Positions 8,306-16,479 of a stretch of DNA of 37,322 nt are shown here, piece after piece; position 1 is the first letter of the stretch; the number at the start of each line of letters is the position of its first letter. Under the pieces are notes generated by a model that was given only the letters and a program-made list of their open reading frames with translations, was not told the DNA's origin and did no database searches. The position numbers and the translations under genes are program-made. The stretch is from a virus: the IMG/VR virus record IMGVR_UViG_3300048834_000269, positions 1 through 37,322 of that record. One strand, 5' to 3'.

Positions 8306-10419
8306 TTAGGAAGTAAATTGAAGGTTGCCTCACCACGTGCCGGCTGAAATTCAATGCTACGAATATACGCAGGAATAAATTCACCGTCGCCGCATTGCAC
8401 AGAAATATATCCATACTTGTTCGCCTTTACAGCATTGTATTCAGCCACGCTCATCGGCGCATCGAATATAAGCAGATCGGTTGTGAGGATCGGGTCAGTC
8501 TCGCCCTTGAAAAATGTAGCATCAATATCACTGTTCTCGCCCACCGGCTTACTCTCCAGGCTGCAATCGTCGCTGATCATGCCCTTTGCCTCATAGTTAC
8601 CCTGTCCGGCAGAAAACTGAAGGCTGCGGCCTATCCACCTGAACCAGCGCATCAGGTTATAGGCCGGACGTATGCGCCAGTTGTATGCAGTTGGTGGCGA
8701 GAAGAAACCCGATGCTGCCGATAAACCGCCCTGCTCTACTTCGTAGTCAACATAGGCGCCCCGCTTAACTTGCACAATGAATATATCGTTGTCGTAGTTA
8801 CTATCCTTGTCGCCGGAGTTCACCAGGGTGGTACTACGCAAGTCTTCGATGATATACCCGGAAGCAATAAACTTAGCCCGTATATTCAGCGCATTAGATA
8901 CGGCCTTCACCTGCGTTCGGTACTCCTTCTGCGAGTTGAACTCATCAATGCCCTTGATGCTTCGCACCTCCCATTTCTCGTACCCTCCCTGTATGTTGCT
9001 GTATATCCTTGATTCATCAAGGCGGGTATTCACTTTCGGCAGGCTGTCGATCTGCATGATTTCACTGTCCCGGTAGAACCAATCTATCGGCTCCATGCGC
9101 AGGACATTATCTGATATATCGAATCCAACCGCATCAATCGCACGCAGTCCTTCCATTAGTTCCTTTGGACTGGCAAAAAACTGCTTGTTTTCTGCCTGCC
9201 TGATCTTTAGTCCATTCATCAGCACCCGCAGCGACCCGCAGCCATCTTCAGACGCCATGACCGGCAGGCTATCGGTACGACCGTAGTAGTCAGAGCGGAA
9301 GGTTAGGCATTTATCCGTCACAGATTCAATGGCCCGTGCCAGGGTCTCATTCACCATATACGCCTGCACGTCCGTAGGCGGGCATGACTTAGTATTGCTG
9401 ATGTTCCAGGAAGTTGCGCGCTCAAAGTTGTACTCGATCTCCATATCAGGGATAACCCCAACTCCTCCTGTTATTTCAACCAGAATATAGGCATACAGCC
9501 CTTCGCCCTCATTAAGCTGAAGGGTGCTGCTGTAGGTTTCATCAAAAGCGTATGGCGTGCCTGAACTGGCTCCGCTCACAATAACATCGCTGTGAATCGT
9601 TGTACGTGTAGGATCAACCCCATTCCACCTATCCACAATCAGGGTAATATCTACCCCTAACGCGCCGAATGTTCCCGATACCGTTACCGTACCTTTCATT
9701 CGAATGTTATACTGGAAGTCGTCAAACGTACAGGCTTGTATATCTTCAAAAAGCAATTGTGGTGTGAGGAAAAAGAAAGCATCCGGGTCTTGAAAAAAAT
9801 TAGCCACCTGATCGAGATTTCCGGTCATGATAGAGTTATCAATGACATTCCCATAAACAGGCCGTATTAGAATTTGATCCCCCGGGGTAAGTAACCCCGG
9901 CGGTTCCAACGTCGTCCCATCGCCCGCCTCCACAACATACGCCTCACCGGAGATAGGGATCTCCTGCGTGGCCAGTTGCATCGGGAAACCAAGCGCCGCA
10001 TAGTTGGTAAGCGCTTCCCCGCCTACCGATACAGCACTGTCAATATCGACTTTCTGATCCCACCTGCTGGTAAATAGCGTAGCGCAACCTTCCTGCTCGA
10101 CGTTCATGCGGATGATACACTCGTCGCCGCAGGATTCGTCGTAGCTGCGGAAGTTGAGGCGTCCACTGATACCCTCCTGGTAATCCTGCTGCCCGTCACA
10201 TTTGACCTCAGCGATAAAGTCGGCCACGGCATCCACCCCGTCGGATTCTTTAAGCGCTTTGAGTATCGTAAACGCCTCACCATAGAACCCAAGCGTGGAA
10301 GTGGTAGCCTCGAAGATGATACCGTGCCAGTTAGGGTCGCGTGTGATGCGAAAGGTAATATCGGCGAAGCCCATGGGCTCGTCGATCTCGGTGCCGTTTA
10401 TGTAGAATCGCCAAAGCAT
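8296..10419 (-). CDS. Large tail protein (distal tail / tail-tip candidate)
   Basis: The product is 707 aa and starts one base inside the tape-measure stop (TAATG). The start LWRFYINGTEIDEPMGFADI and the later INGLKI, SLPKVNTRL and GEATFNLLPKWP segments give a long beta-rich protein without a transmembrane span. The first gene after the tape measure in siphoviruses usually encodes the distal tail protein or tail-tip hub, so this is the likely role. Cysteines cluster at residues 90-115 (DESCGDECIIRM). No protease or lytic motif was seen. Confidence 0.6.
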   Translation of the reverse strand: MLWRFYINGTEIDEPMGFADITFRITRDPNWHGIIFEATTSTLGFYGEAFTILKALKESDGVDAVADFIAEVKCDGQQDYQEGISGRLNFRSYDESCGDECIIRMNVEQEGCATLFTSRWDQKVDIDSAVSVGGEALTNYAALGFPMQLATQEIPISGEAYVVEAGDGTTLEPPGLLTPGDQILIRPVYGNVIDNSIMTGNLDQVANFFQDPDAFFFLTPQLLFEDIQACTFDDFQYNIRMKGTVTVSGTFGALGVDITLIVDRWNGVDPTRTTIHSDVIVSGASSGTPYAFDETYSSTLQLNEGEGLYAYILVEITGGVGVIPDMEIEYNFERATSWNISNTKSCPPTDVQAYMVNETLARAIESVTDKCLTFRSDYYGRTDSLPVMASEDGCGSLRVLMNGLKIRQAENKQFFASPKELMEGLRAIDAVGFDISDNVLRMEPIDWFYRDSEIMQIDSLPKVNTRLDESRIYSNIQGGYEKWEVRSIKGIDEFNSQKEYRTQVKAVSNALNIRAKFIASGYIIEDLRSTTLVNSGDKDSNYDNDIFIVQVKRGAYVDYEVEQGGLSAASGFFSPPTAYNWRIRPAYNLMRWFRWIGRSLQFSAGQGNYEAKGMISDDCSLESKPVGENSDIDATFFKGETDPILTTDLLIFDAPMSVAEYNAVKANKYGYISVQCGDGEFIPAYIRSIEFQPARGEATFNLLPKWP

Positions 10420-13160
10420 TAGAGGCTATACCATTTGTCGTAATACCGGTTCTTCGCCAGCCCATTGGCCACCGATTCCTCGATAAAATCCTTGTCGATG
10501 TTCACACTAAAATTACTGGCCGGGATAGCCTTCGCCAGCCGGTCGTAGTCAATCCGCTCAACGGGTTGCCCCTGTTGTACTGTTACAGCCGCCTTCTCAT
10601 TGTGCAGCATCCTACGCGTCTCGGCGGCCGTATAAACCTTATCCGTCCGGGAAAGGTAGGTTTCCGTGGGCTTTGTGTACAGGTACATCCGGCCACCACG
10701 CTCTACCAACTCAGCGCCCATATCAGCCACCATACCATGGCCTTCGTAGCTGTCGCGCTTACCTCTGAAGAACTTAGGCACGGGTCGGGCTGCTATGATA
10801 GCTGCCTGCGCTGCCGCAAGGCCGGCATAGATGGCGCCAAGTATCGGACCACCCGTAGTAAGGCCTTGGAGGTAAGCCTCTGGTATAGCCAGCACAGCGC
10901 GGAAGATAGCCTCCCGCTTCTCACGCTCGGCCTGCGCCTGCTTGGCCTTCTTCTCCAATATCTCAATCTCTTTGGCACGTTTCTCGGCTTCCTTCTGGCT
11001 GATGGCACCGGCCTCAATCAATGCCTCCAGTTGCGTACGCTGCGCTTCGATCTGCTGGTTCTCGCGTTCGCTGGTGAGTGCGGATAGGTTGGCGAAGAAG
11101 TCGGCCACTTGACCGGCTATTTCCAAAGCCACCTGAGCGGCCTGCCTGAGCGCCTCTTCCCTTTTCTCAGCTTCCTCTTTGTAAATATCCTCCCGACGGT
11201 CGGCTGCAGCCTGCTCCACCTGCTGTATCTCATCAAGTATCGCCCGGCGCTTATTCAGATAGTCCTCATCGGACTGCTCCAGTTGCTCATTGGCCTGCAG
11301 TTGAGCGTACAGGCCACGCAGCGAAGCCTCGGTGATCTTATCGAGTGCAGCCACACGCTCATCAACTGACCGGTTGGCATCCGAAACAATGCGCTCCTGT
11401 ATGCGGGATATAGCGGCAGCATTGCGCTGCTCGGTGGCCAGTGTAACCGCCAGTCCGCGCTCAATCTCAGCATTACGCGCCCGCGATATATCGGCATCGC
11501 GCTTCGCATTGATAGCCGCTATCTTCTCCGCATTACCCTCGGCGGCATTAACCTCCTGCTGGGCGGCCAGTTGTATCTGTTGTATTTGCAAGTCGAGACG
11601 CTCGGCATAGCTGAGGCGGATATTCTCCAATGCGGCTGCGTTGCCATCAATGGCGGCCTGTAGCTCCTTATCTCGTAGCGACTTGAAGTAAGCCTCGTCC
11701 AAATCCTGTCGTTCCTTGATCGCTTGGGCGCGTATAAGATTTGCCTGTTCTTGCGTAACACCCTCCTGCGCAAGTTCTACATCACGCTTGGCCAGTGCCA
11801 GTTTCTTCCGCAATTCCAATTCGGCCTGCGTGCCGGCTTCAACCGAAAGCAGTTGCCGCTCGATAAAAAACACCACATCCTGCAACTCGCGAATACGGGC
11901 ATCGCGGGCGTCCTTCAAGGCTTTATCCCGGCGCTCTTTGGCATCTTTGGCGGCTGTTTCGGCTTCGTCTTTGACAGCCTTTTGGCCTTGCAGGTTCAAT
12001 ATCTCTATCTGGTTGGCAAGCTTCGCCCTCCGGTCGATATTATCCTCAATCGCGTCATTCAGCGCAAACCACTGGGCAGATGTAGCGTCCACCGCGTCTC
12101 GCTCGGCCTTCAACCGGTCAAGGGTGGCAGTGAGGAGATTATATTGAACTACTAACCCCTGCACCTGTATGCGCTGCAAATCGCTTTCGGCCTTCCCTAA
12201 CAGATTCGCGCGGGCAACGGCCAGATTAGTTTGCCTTTCAAGTAGTGATATGGAACTATCGAGCGCGGTATTGTAATCATCAATCCTTTTATTCACCTCC
12301 TCCAGGCTGTCGCTCTGATCGTCGAGCGCACTCACTAATGCCAATACTGCCACCACGGCAACCCCGATACCGGTAGCAGCCAATGCCACCTTGAACGCAA
12401 CCGTGGCGGCCGTTGATTTACCCGTGGCCAGGGTGTATAGCTTCTGAACGGCTACCTGTGCATTGGTAGCCACCACATCGGCCAGTTTCGTTAGGGCCCC
12501 TTCCTTCTGTGTGGCATTCAGTATCTGCTGGACCCCGGTGGATATGGCCATTGCGGCATTCACCTTCAGTAGTGCTTTTTGCAAGTCTTCGCTCTCATCC
12601 CCAAATAACGCAGCCGCACCTTGTACTGCCGAAAAAGCACCGGCCGCAGCACCAATGGAGCCGACAAGATTGTCCACATTCCGCGTATCACTGGCCACAT
12701 TAGCGACCTCAGCATTGGCATCCGCCACCGCGTCGGCCATTGCCCCGGCCTCATCACGCAGCCTTCTGAACTCATCGGTATTATCTTTCCCTTCCAGCTT
12801 CAACTGCGCTAATTGTTCGCGCAGTTCACGCATCCGTGTGCGGAAGTTTACTGCCGGTTGATTGGCTTGCTGTAAGGCTGCCGCAAACTCTTCGGCGCTA
12901 ACGCCTGCCTCATCCAGCGCATCCTGCACGCCCTGGCCAAAGGCATTTTCCACCGACTTCCCCAGTTGCGTGGCAGTGGTAGCCACCCGCTTGAACTCGG
13001 CAATTAGGCCTTTGGTGTCTTGCGTTCCCGCCTTAAGTTTCAGATTAAATTGATCGAGCATCTTGCTGTCGATCTTGCCGGCTTTGGCCAGTTGCTCCTG
13101 AGCCGTTACCAGCTCCTCGTCATTTACCCGGAAGTTTATGAGTACATCCTGCGTGGCCAT
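10419..13160 (-). CDS. Tail tape-measure protein
   Basis: The product is 913 aa. A helical N-terminal part (1-240) is followed by an Ala/Val-rich hydrophobic span at about 251-279. Long heptad-type coiled coil covers about 285-770 (many E/K/Q/R-rich helices such as KEAEKRAKEIEILEKKAKQA). A second Gly/Ala-rich hydrophobic segment lies at about 785-820. The C-terminus contains YLSRTDKVYTAAETRRML. Length and composition are those of a tape-measure protein, which sets tail length and is ejected with DNA. The gene follows a frameshifted chaperone pair, as in lambda-like tails. At about 0.15 nm per residue it predicts a tail near 130-140 nm (inference). Confidence 0.88.
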   Translation of the reverse strand: MATQDVLINFRVNDEELVTAQEQLAKAGKIDSKMLDQFNLKLKAGTQDTKGLIAEFKRVATTATQLGKSVENAFGQGVQDALDEAGVSAEEFAAALQQANQPAVNFRTRMRELREQLAQLKLEGKDNTDEFRRLRDEAGAMADAVADANAEVANVASDTRNVDNLVGSIGAAAGAFSAVQGAAALFGDESEDLQKALLKVNAAMAISTGVQQILNATQKEGALTKLADVVATNAQVAVQKLYTLATGKSTAATVAFKVALAATGIGVAVVAVLALVSALDDQSDSLEEVNKRIDDYNTALDSSISLLERQTNLAVARANLLGKAESDLQRIQVQGLVVQYNLLTATLDRLKAERDAVDATSAQWFALNDAIEDNIDRRAKLANQIEILNLQGQKAVKDEAETAAKDAKERRDKALKDARDARIRELQDVVFFIERQLLSVEAGTQAELELRKKLALAKRDVELAQEGVTQEQANLIRAQAIKERQDLDEAYFKSLRDKELQAAIDGNAAALENIRLSYAERLDLQIQQIQLAAQQEVNAAEGNAEKIAAINAKRDADISRARNAEIERGLAVTLATEQRNAAAISRIQERIVSDANRSVDERVAALDKITEASLRGLYAQLQANEQLEQSDEDYLNKRRAILDEIQQVEQAAADRREDIYKEEAEKREEALRQAAQVALEIAGQVADFFANLSALTSERENQQIEAQRTQLEALIEAGAISQKEAEKRAKEIEILEKKAKQAQAEREKREAIFRAVLAIPEAYLQGLTTGGPILGAIYAGLAAAQAAIIAARPVPKFFRGKRDSYEGHGMVADMGAELVERGGRMYLYTKPTETYLSRTDKVYTAAETRRMLHNEKAAVTVQQGQPVERIDYDRLAKAIPASNFSVNIDKDFIEESVANGLAKNRYYDKWYSL

Positions 13161-13454
13161 TTATTTGCGGGACCGTTTTTTTGAGGCCTTAACGGCCTGT
13201 ACGCGGCTGTTCAAAAGTAAGTAATAATTCAATATCGGCGTCGCCTCTAATTTGGCGATCCTGTCCGGGTCGTAATCTGCCAGCCCACATAACTGGTTGA
13301 ACCTATCATTTACCTGCCTTCCGACAATATATCGGTATGAAGCCGACGGTGTGTTTCGTCGATCATTTTTGTTACCGTCAAATAGGTCTGGGTATCGCGC
13401 TCGGGCAGTTTTAAAGACGGAATCAATTCGACCAACGGCGTCTTTAAAAAAAAA
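13161..13454 (-). CDS. Frameshift extension of tail-assembly chaperone (gpT-like)
   Basis: This frame is open for 98 codons, starts right after a TGA and contains no ATG or GTG. The only TTG (13230-13232) lies near its 3' end. It can only be translated by entry from the chaperone gene. After a -1 slip, 95 codons are read, giving an about 252-residue fusion. The peptide is clearly protein-like (NQLCGLADYDPDRIAKLEA; a basic tail KASKKRSRK). It ends directly at the tape-measure start. The layout equals lambda gpG/gpGT, where the T domain recruits tail subunits to the tape measure. Confidence 0.8.
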   Translation of the reverse strand, partial: FFFKDAVGRIDSVFKTARARYPDLFDGNKNDRRNTPSASYRYIVGRQVNDRFNQLCGLADYDPDRIAKLEATPILNYYLLLNSRVQAVKASKKRSRK

Positions 13455-13918
13455 TCAAGCGTACCCCCGGCCGCTTTCCATCTTGCTATTTTTTGCGCAT
13501 TGTAATCGTAGTCGTAAGCGTACAGCGATTCGGAAGCATCGAAGAATATCACGCTGGCCAGCTTGTAGATGAAATCCGGCATCGGCATCAGTTCCAGCCG
13601 CTCCTTGAGATTGATATTGAGCTGCGCAATGTACTGGATAGATATTTTTTTCGGGTCGCTGAGTATCTTCTCCATCGCTTTGGTATGCGCTTCCAGGTAC
13701 TTCTTATCGCAGTTCATCTCCATCTCCGCGTATATGCCCATTGCTGCAAAGAACCTGCCTGTCGGCACCTCCGTCGTCGATTCAAACATGAAGTAGTCCG
13801 TGCCGCCAATACTGAAGGCAGGTATTACCTTGTACTTGCCATCGACAAGGTAAGGTTTAATTGCCGGCTTAAAGATTCTTCCGATACGTTTAATCCAAGA
13901 TTGTTTACGTAGCTGCAT
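13310..13918 (-). CDS. Tail-assembly chaperone (gpG-like, zero frame)
   Basis: The zero-frame product is 202 aa, basic at the N-terminus and helical after it. It lies directly upstream of the tape measure, the place of gpG-type tail-assembly chaperones. At codons 156-158 (DFFLK region) it reads through a T TTT TTA slip site, giving two C-termini: LKTPLVELIP... in frame, or the extension frame after slipping. The start ATG 13918 overlaps the upstream small gene by 94 nt. ATG at residue 44 would avoid the overlap but would drop conserved-looking sequence. Confidence 0.75.
   Translation of the reverse strand: MQLRKQSWIKRIGRIFKPAIKPYLVDGKYKVIPAFSIGGTDYFMFESTTEVPTGRFFAAMGIYAEMEMNCDKKYLEAHTKAMEKILSDPKKISIQYIAQLNINLKERLELMPMPDFIYKLASVIFFDASESLYAYDYDYNAQKIARWKAAGGTLDFFLKTPLVELIPSLKLPERDTQTYLTVTKMIDETHRRLHTDILSEGR
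13445..13451 (-). promoter_or_regulatory. Programmed -1 frameshift slippery heptamer T_TTT_TTA
   Basis: Read on the minus strand in the chaperone frame, GAT TTT TTT TTA AAG holds the heptamer T TTT TTA (X XXY YYZ), the same as the HIV-1 gag-pol slip site. A -1 shift here opens the downstream frame. A 7-bp inverted repeat, AAAGACG/CGTCTTT (13439-13445 and 13413-13419), follows at once. It could form a stimulatory stem, though its spacing to the heptamer is shorter than usual. The nine-T run could also cause transcriptional slippage. Confidence 0.8.
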
Positions 13919-14079
13919 AATGTATGAATGGGTTGATATTTGGCGAGATAACTGTTATCGTGTTTCATGTGAAATAGCCCTTTACGCCGCATCAGGTAGA
14001 TGATGTAGCGCCCATGCTGGTACTTCTCATTGCGCATGCCGTTGCAATTACAATATCCTATATAGGTGAACTCAGTCAT
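13825..14079 (-). CDS. Small hypothetical protein, 84 aa
   Basis: ATG 14079 overlaps the stop of the upstream membrane gene by 8 nt. A longer in-frame start at 14163 only mirrors that gene. The product has a Cys pair, YCNCNGMRNEKYQHGRY, then IYLMRRKGLFHMKHDN and a helical end, which looks like a compact phage protein. Its last 94 nt overlap the chaperone gene in another frame, so its C-terminus is the less certain part. Function unknown. Confidence 0.5.
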   Translation of the reverse strand: MTEFTYIGYCNCNGMRNEKYQHGRYIIYLMRRKGLFHMKHDNSYLAKYQPIHTLCSYVNNLGLNVSEESLSRQLNLTLSMASTR

Positions 14080-14332
14080 TTTGAAATAGCGATATAACCG
14101 CAGATAACCCCATTGCAGGAAGAGCCAACCATACTGGCCATGCAAGGATAAGGCACGCGGCAATAGAGACCCAGAACGTCGTGCAGATGTAGCATTTACC
14201 TAATGGCTTTGCCCACCATTCGCCTAACCTGCGCTCTATCCAGTCCCCCACCCGGTCGAATATCATATCGTGCCACATCGTGCAGCAGATGCCAATAGAG
14301 GTGAGCGTAAGTATAACAACCTTCTCAATCAT
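14072..14332 (-). CDS. Small membrane protein with CxxC motif
   Basis: The product is 86 aa with two hydrophobic spans (about 5-20 and 50-80). Between them is the motif GKCYICTTFWVS, a CxxC with aromatic residues as in DUF1360-like small membrane proteins of phages. The start overlaps the upstream gene by ATGA. Its place between terminase and tail genes is conserved-looking, but no role is known. Confidence 0.6.
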   Translation of the reverse strand: MIEKVVILTLTSIGICCTMWHDMIFDRVGDWIERRLGEWWAKPLGKCYICTTFWVSIAACLILAWPVWLALPAMGLSAVISLFQND

Positions 14333-14544
14333 TGAGTCAATTTTACAAACCCGGTAGCCGGTCCCCCGTGGCTGATAACCACCGATGAAGCGCCCAGCAC
14401 CTTCTGCACCATGAAGTCCTCCCGGTAGCTACCATCCGGCTGCACGTAGTACACGTTCACCGTCGGCTCATCACCCGTGTACGGTACAGTCGTCGTCACC
14501 TCATTGGTGAACTCCTGGGTCGTTATTGTGCAGCACAAGGACAT
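14329..14544 (-). CDS. Small hypothetical structural protein, 71 aa
   Basis: A short beta-rich protein (TTVPYTGDEPTVNVYYVQPDG) with an N-terminal Cys pair LCCT. It overlaps the upstream gene by 22 nt and the downstream gene by 4 nt. It lies in the late operon just after terminase, so a minor virion component is plausible. No family recognised. Confidence 0.6.
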   Translation of the reverse strand: MSLCCTITTQEFTNEVTTTVPYTGDEPTVNVYYVQPDGSYREDFMVQKVLGASSVVISHGGPATGFVKLTQ

Positions 14545-14849
14545 TCAATAGTCGATTTACCCGATCCGTTGCGGACGGTGAAGGTTAGGGTTTCATATTG
14601 TCCGCAGAAATTATGGTAACAACCCATGCTGACCACGAATTCGCCTGCATAAGGGTTAAACCAGCCCGACGGGAAGACTGAGCGCGGAAGCACCAGGTTG
14701 CCTTCGGTGATCTGCGCCTCAATAACCTCTGATCGGTCTTTGTTGGTGACAACAACCGTCAACTCCTGATCGTCCAGGCCGGTCGCAATCAGTATATCGC
14801 CCTCGTCATCGCAGCTCACCCAATCGCAATAGTTCGTTTCGCAGCTCAT
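14523..14849 (-). CDS. Small cysteine-rich hypothetical structural protein, 108 aa
   Basis: Beta-rich, with seven cysteines (SCETNYCDWVSC, GCYHNFC, ECPC), similar in style to the cysteine-rich tail proteins downstream. The start overlaps the terminase stop by ATGA. It could be a tail or head-tail component. It is too short for a typical major capsid protein, and I see no catalytic motif. Confidence 0.6.
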   Translation of the reverse strand: MSCETNYCDWVSCDDEGDILIATGLDDQELTVVVTNKDRSEVIEAQITEGNLVLPRSVFPSGWFNPYAGEFVVSMGCYHNFCGQYETLTFTVRNGSGKSTIECPCAAQ

Positions 14850-16090
14850 TGTTTGAGTATTTGCTTGAAAAAAGTATTGAGATAATAACGCCAGCAGTCC
14901 AGGGCATCGAGTTGCTTCGTCGGATCGTTTCGGTCTGTCTTATCCAGTGACCCGTCCGGTAGGACTGCTGCGTGCTCCAGATCAAAGATAAGCCCTTTGC
15001 AATTCACTGGGTCAATCGAAATTTTAAGGTGGTGGAATGCCGCATTAACCAGCACCCGGTTCTCTATAACAGGCGGGTTGCTGGCCGGCTGTCTCATCTG
15101 TCGGTCGCCGAGGCCTAACTGCGCTTTAATCACGCGGAAGTAGTTCAGGTTATCACGGCTGAGGGCGGTTGTGGCACGCCCTGTAGCATCACCTGTAACC
15201 AGCATTAGGCTTCGACCGTACTTTGCCTTGATATAATCGCACAGTTCGTAGATATTACTATTCGGAAGTTTAATCTGCTCAATGCAGTTGATCGTATCAA
15301 ATCCGTTATCCTGCACCACCAGGCAGGTGATCGGGTCCCGGTTGAAGTCAAAGGAAAGTTTTACCTCCCAGTTGGGGTTGATGGTGGTGGGTCGTACGTG
15401 CTTATCTGCTGAATATGTATAAGCAAAGGCGTTATTATTCTCGGTTACAAAACTGGCCAGATACTCCTGCGCGAATGTTAGCGGATCAAGCATACCACGC
15501 GCCTCCTCAACCTCTGCCGGGTCAATATGAGGGTTGCTGACCGTCGGCATCTGCCAACTCTTCCAGTCATCGTGCGCCTTCTCGTTTTCGAAAAGATTGT
15601 AAAAATAATTATTCTTACCTTTCGGCGTAGAAAGGAACCATCCATCACCTTTCAGGTCGGTAAGCGTTGGCCTGATAACCTTTGTCCAGGCATCTTTCAT
15701 GTACAGCACCGTTGCGGCCTCATCAATAACCGCCCGCTTATACTTCCTACCCCTGATGCTATCCGGGGCATCCAGTGACCAAAAGTCAATCACACCTCCG
15801 CCGTATAACTCAATGCGTTTCTCCTGCTCGTATCTTTTTTTTGTGATTGGTAGTGTCGTATTCGACAATGTACGCCAAACCTCAGCCAACATCTTGTAGG
15901 TGGGTGCGAAGTAAGAAACCGGATTGCCTGTTAATGCACCATTATCACCATCGGGGTCAAGTAGCAGCTCCTCTGCCAGTGTAGTCTTACCCCACCTCCT
16001 TCCACAGCATAACACATTGAAACGCCTTGCTTCGCTGAGCGCCTGCTGCTGACCTGTATGCAGCTCATTCAGTTTCAGTGTTAGAACCAC
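14846..16090 (-). CDS. terL: Terminase large subunit
   Basis: The product is 414 aa. The packaging ATPase has Walker A CGRRWGKTT (29-37) and Walker B AVIDEAA (120-126), with a coupling STPKG at 154-158. The C-terminal RNase H-like nuclease shows its acids in SFDFNRDP (Asp248), TGDATGR (Asp301) and QLDALDCWRYY (Asp395/398). It drives DNA into the capsid and cuts concatemers. The start overlaps terS by 26 nt. All key residues are present, so it should be active. Confidence 0.95.
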   Translation of the reverse strand: MVLTLKLNELHTGQQQALSEARRFNVLCCGRRWGKTTLAEELLLDPDGDNGALTGNPVSYFAPTYKMLAEVWRTLSNTTLPITKKRYEQEKRIELYGGGVIDFWSLDAPDSIRGRKYKRAVIDEAATVLYMKDAWTKVIRPTLTDLKGDGWFLSTPKGKNNYFYNLFENEKAHDDWKSWQMPTVSNPHIDPAEVEEARGMLDPLTFAQEYLASFVTENNNAFAYTYSADKHVRPTTINPNWEVKLSFDFNRDPITCLVVQDNGFDTINCIEQIKLPNSNIYELCDYIKAKYGRSLMLVTGDATGRATTALSRDNLNYFRVIKAQLGLGDRQMRQPASNPPVIENRVLVNAAFHHLKISIDPVNCKGLIFDLEHAAVLPDGSLDKTDRNDPTKQLDALDCWRYYLNTFFKQILKQ

Positions 16091-16433
16091 GAACTATTTT
16101 TAAAGTTACTTCACCCGACACCGGCCCCCCGTCCTTGCCGGTGAGTTCGGTTTGGGTCTTGTCGGACCATCCCATGTTTTTGAGGGGGAATATCACTGAC
16201 ATTTGCCCATCCCAGACCAGCCGCTCCTCATAGATTGCCTCGACCCTGGCTTGAGCGTTTTTTATAATGTCGAAAAATCCGTCCCTTTCCTTGTAGTTGT
16301 AGAGGCTTGTGCGGTCCATACCAATGTGCAGGGCCAGCCCTGATAAGGTAGGTCGCATCGTCGATGCAAAGTAGGCATCCACGGCTGTCTGTAGTGCTCC
16401 AGGGTCGTCGTATATCAAGGGTCTCCCTGCCAT
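16065..16433 (-). CDS. terS: Terminase small subunit
   Basis: The product is 122 aa. An N-terminal HTH-like region (PTLSGLALHIGMDRTSLYNYKERD) is followed by helices and the end LKNMGWSDKTQTELTGKDGGPV, typical of small terminase subunits that recognise the packaging site. It overlaps terL and is the first gene of the late operon. The upstream 300 nt hold the repeat region and a parS-like palindrome only 16 nt before the start. Confidence 0.88.
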   Translation of the reverse strand: MAGRPLIYDDPGALQTAVDAYFASTMRPTLSGLALHIGMDRTSLYNYKERDGFFDIIKNAQARVEAIYEERLVWDGQMSVIFPLKNMGWSDKTQTELTGKDGGPVSGEVTLKIVRGSNTETE

Positions 16434-16448
16434 GCTGCTAAGTTACGG

Positions 16449-16462
16449 GTTTCACGTGGAAC
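16449..16462. promoter_or_regulatory. parS-like ParB-binding palindrome
   Basis: The plus strand reads GTTTCACGTGGAAC. The minus strand, AGTTCCACGTGAAACC with flanks, matches 14 of 16 positions of the bacterial parS consensus TGTTNCACGTGAAACA (the N position counted as a match), with the whole 14-bp core intact. A chance match of this core in 37 kb is unlikely (of order 0.001). No ParB gene is visible, so host ParB would have to bind. An operator for the terminase operon is the alternative. Confidence 0.6.
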
Positions 16463-16479
16463 TTACCAAATTTGAAACG

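Noticed and set aside
11716-12155. Two overlapping 143-codon plus-strand open frames
   Set aside because: Both are antisense to the tape-measure coiled coil; Ser/Ala/Arg-rich shadow peptides.
13310-13454. Simple sequencing error as explanation for the broken second frame before the tape measure
   Set aside because: The zero frame also runs on with sensible sequence, and a classic slip heptamer sits at the junction, as in many phages. A homopolymer error cannot be fully excluded without reads.
13961-13976. Second parS-like palindrome TGTTTCATGTGAAATA
   Set aside because: Differs from the consensus at two positions, including the centre, and lies inside a coding region; probably chance.
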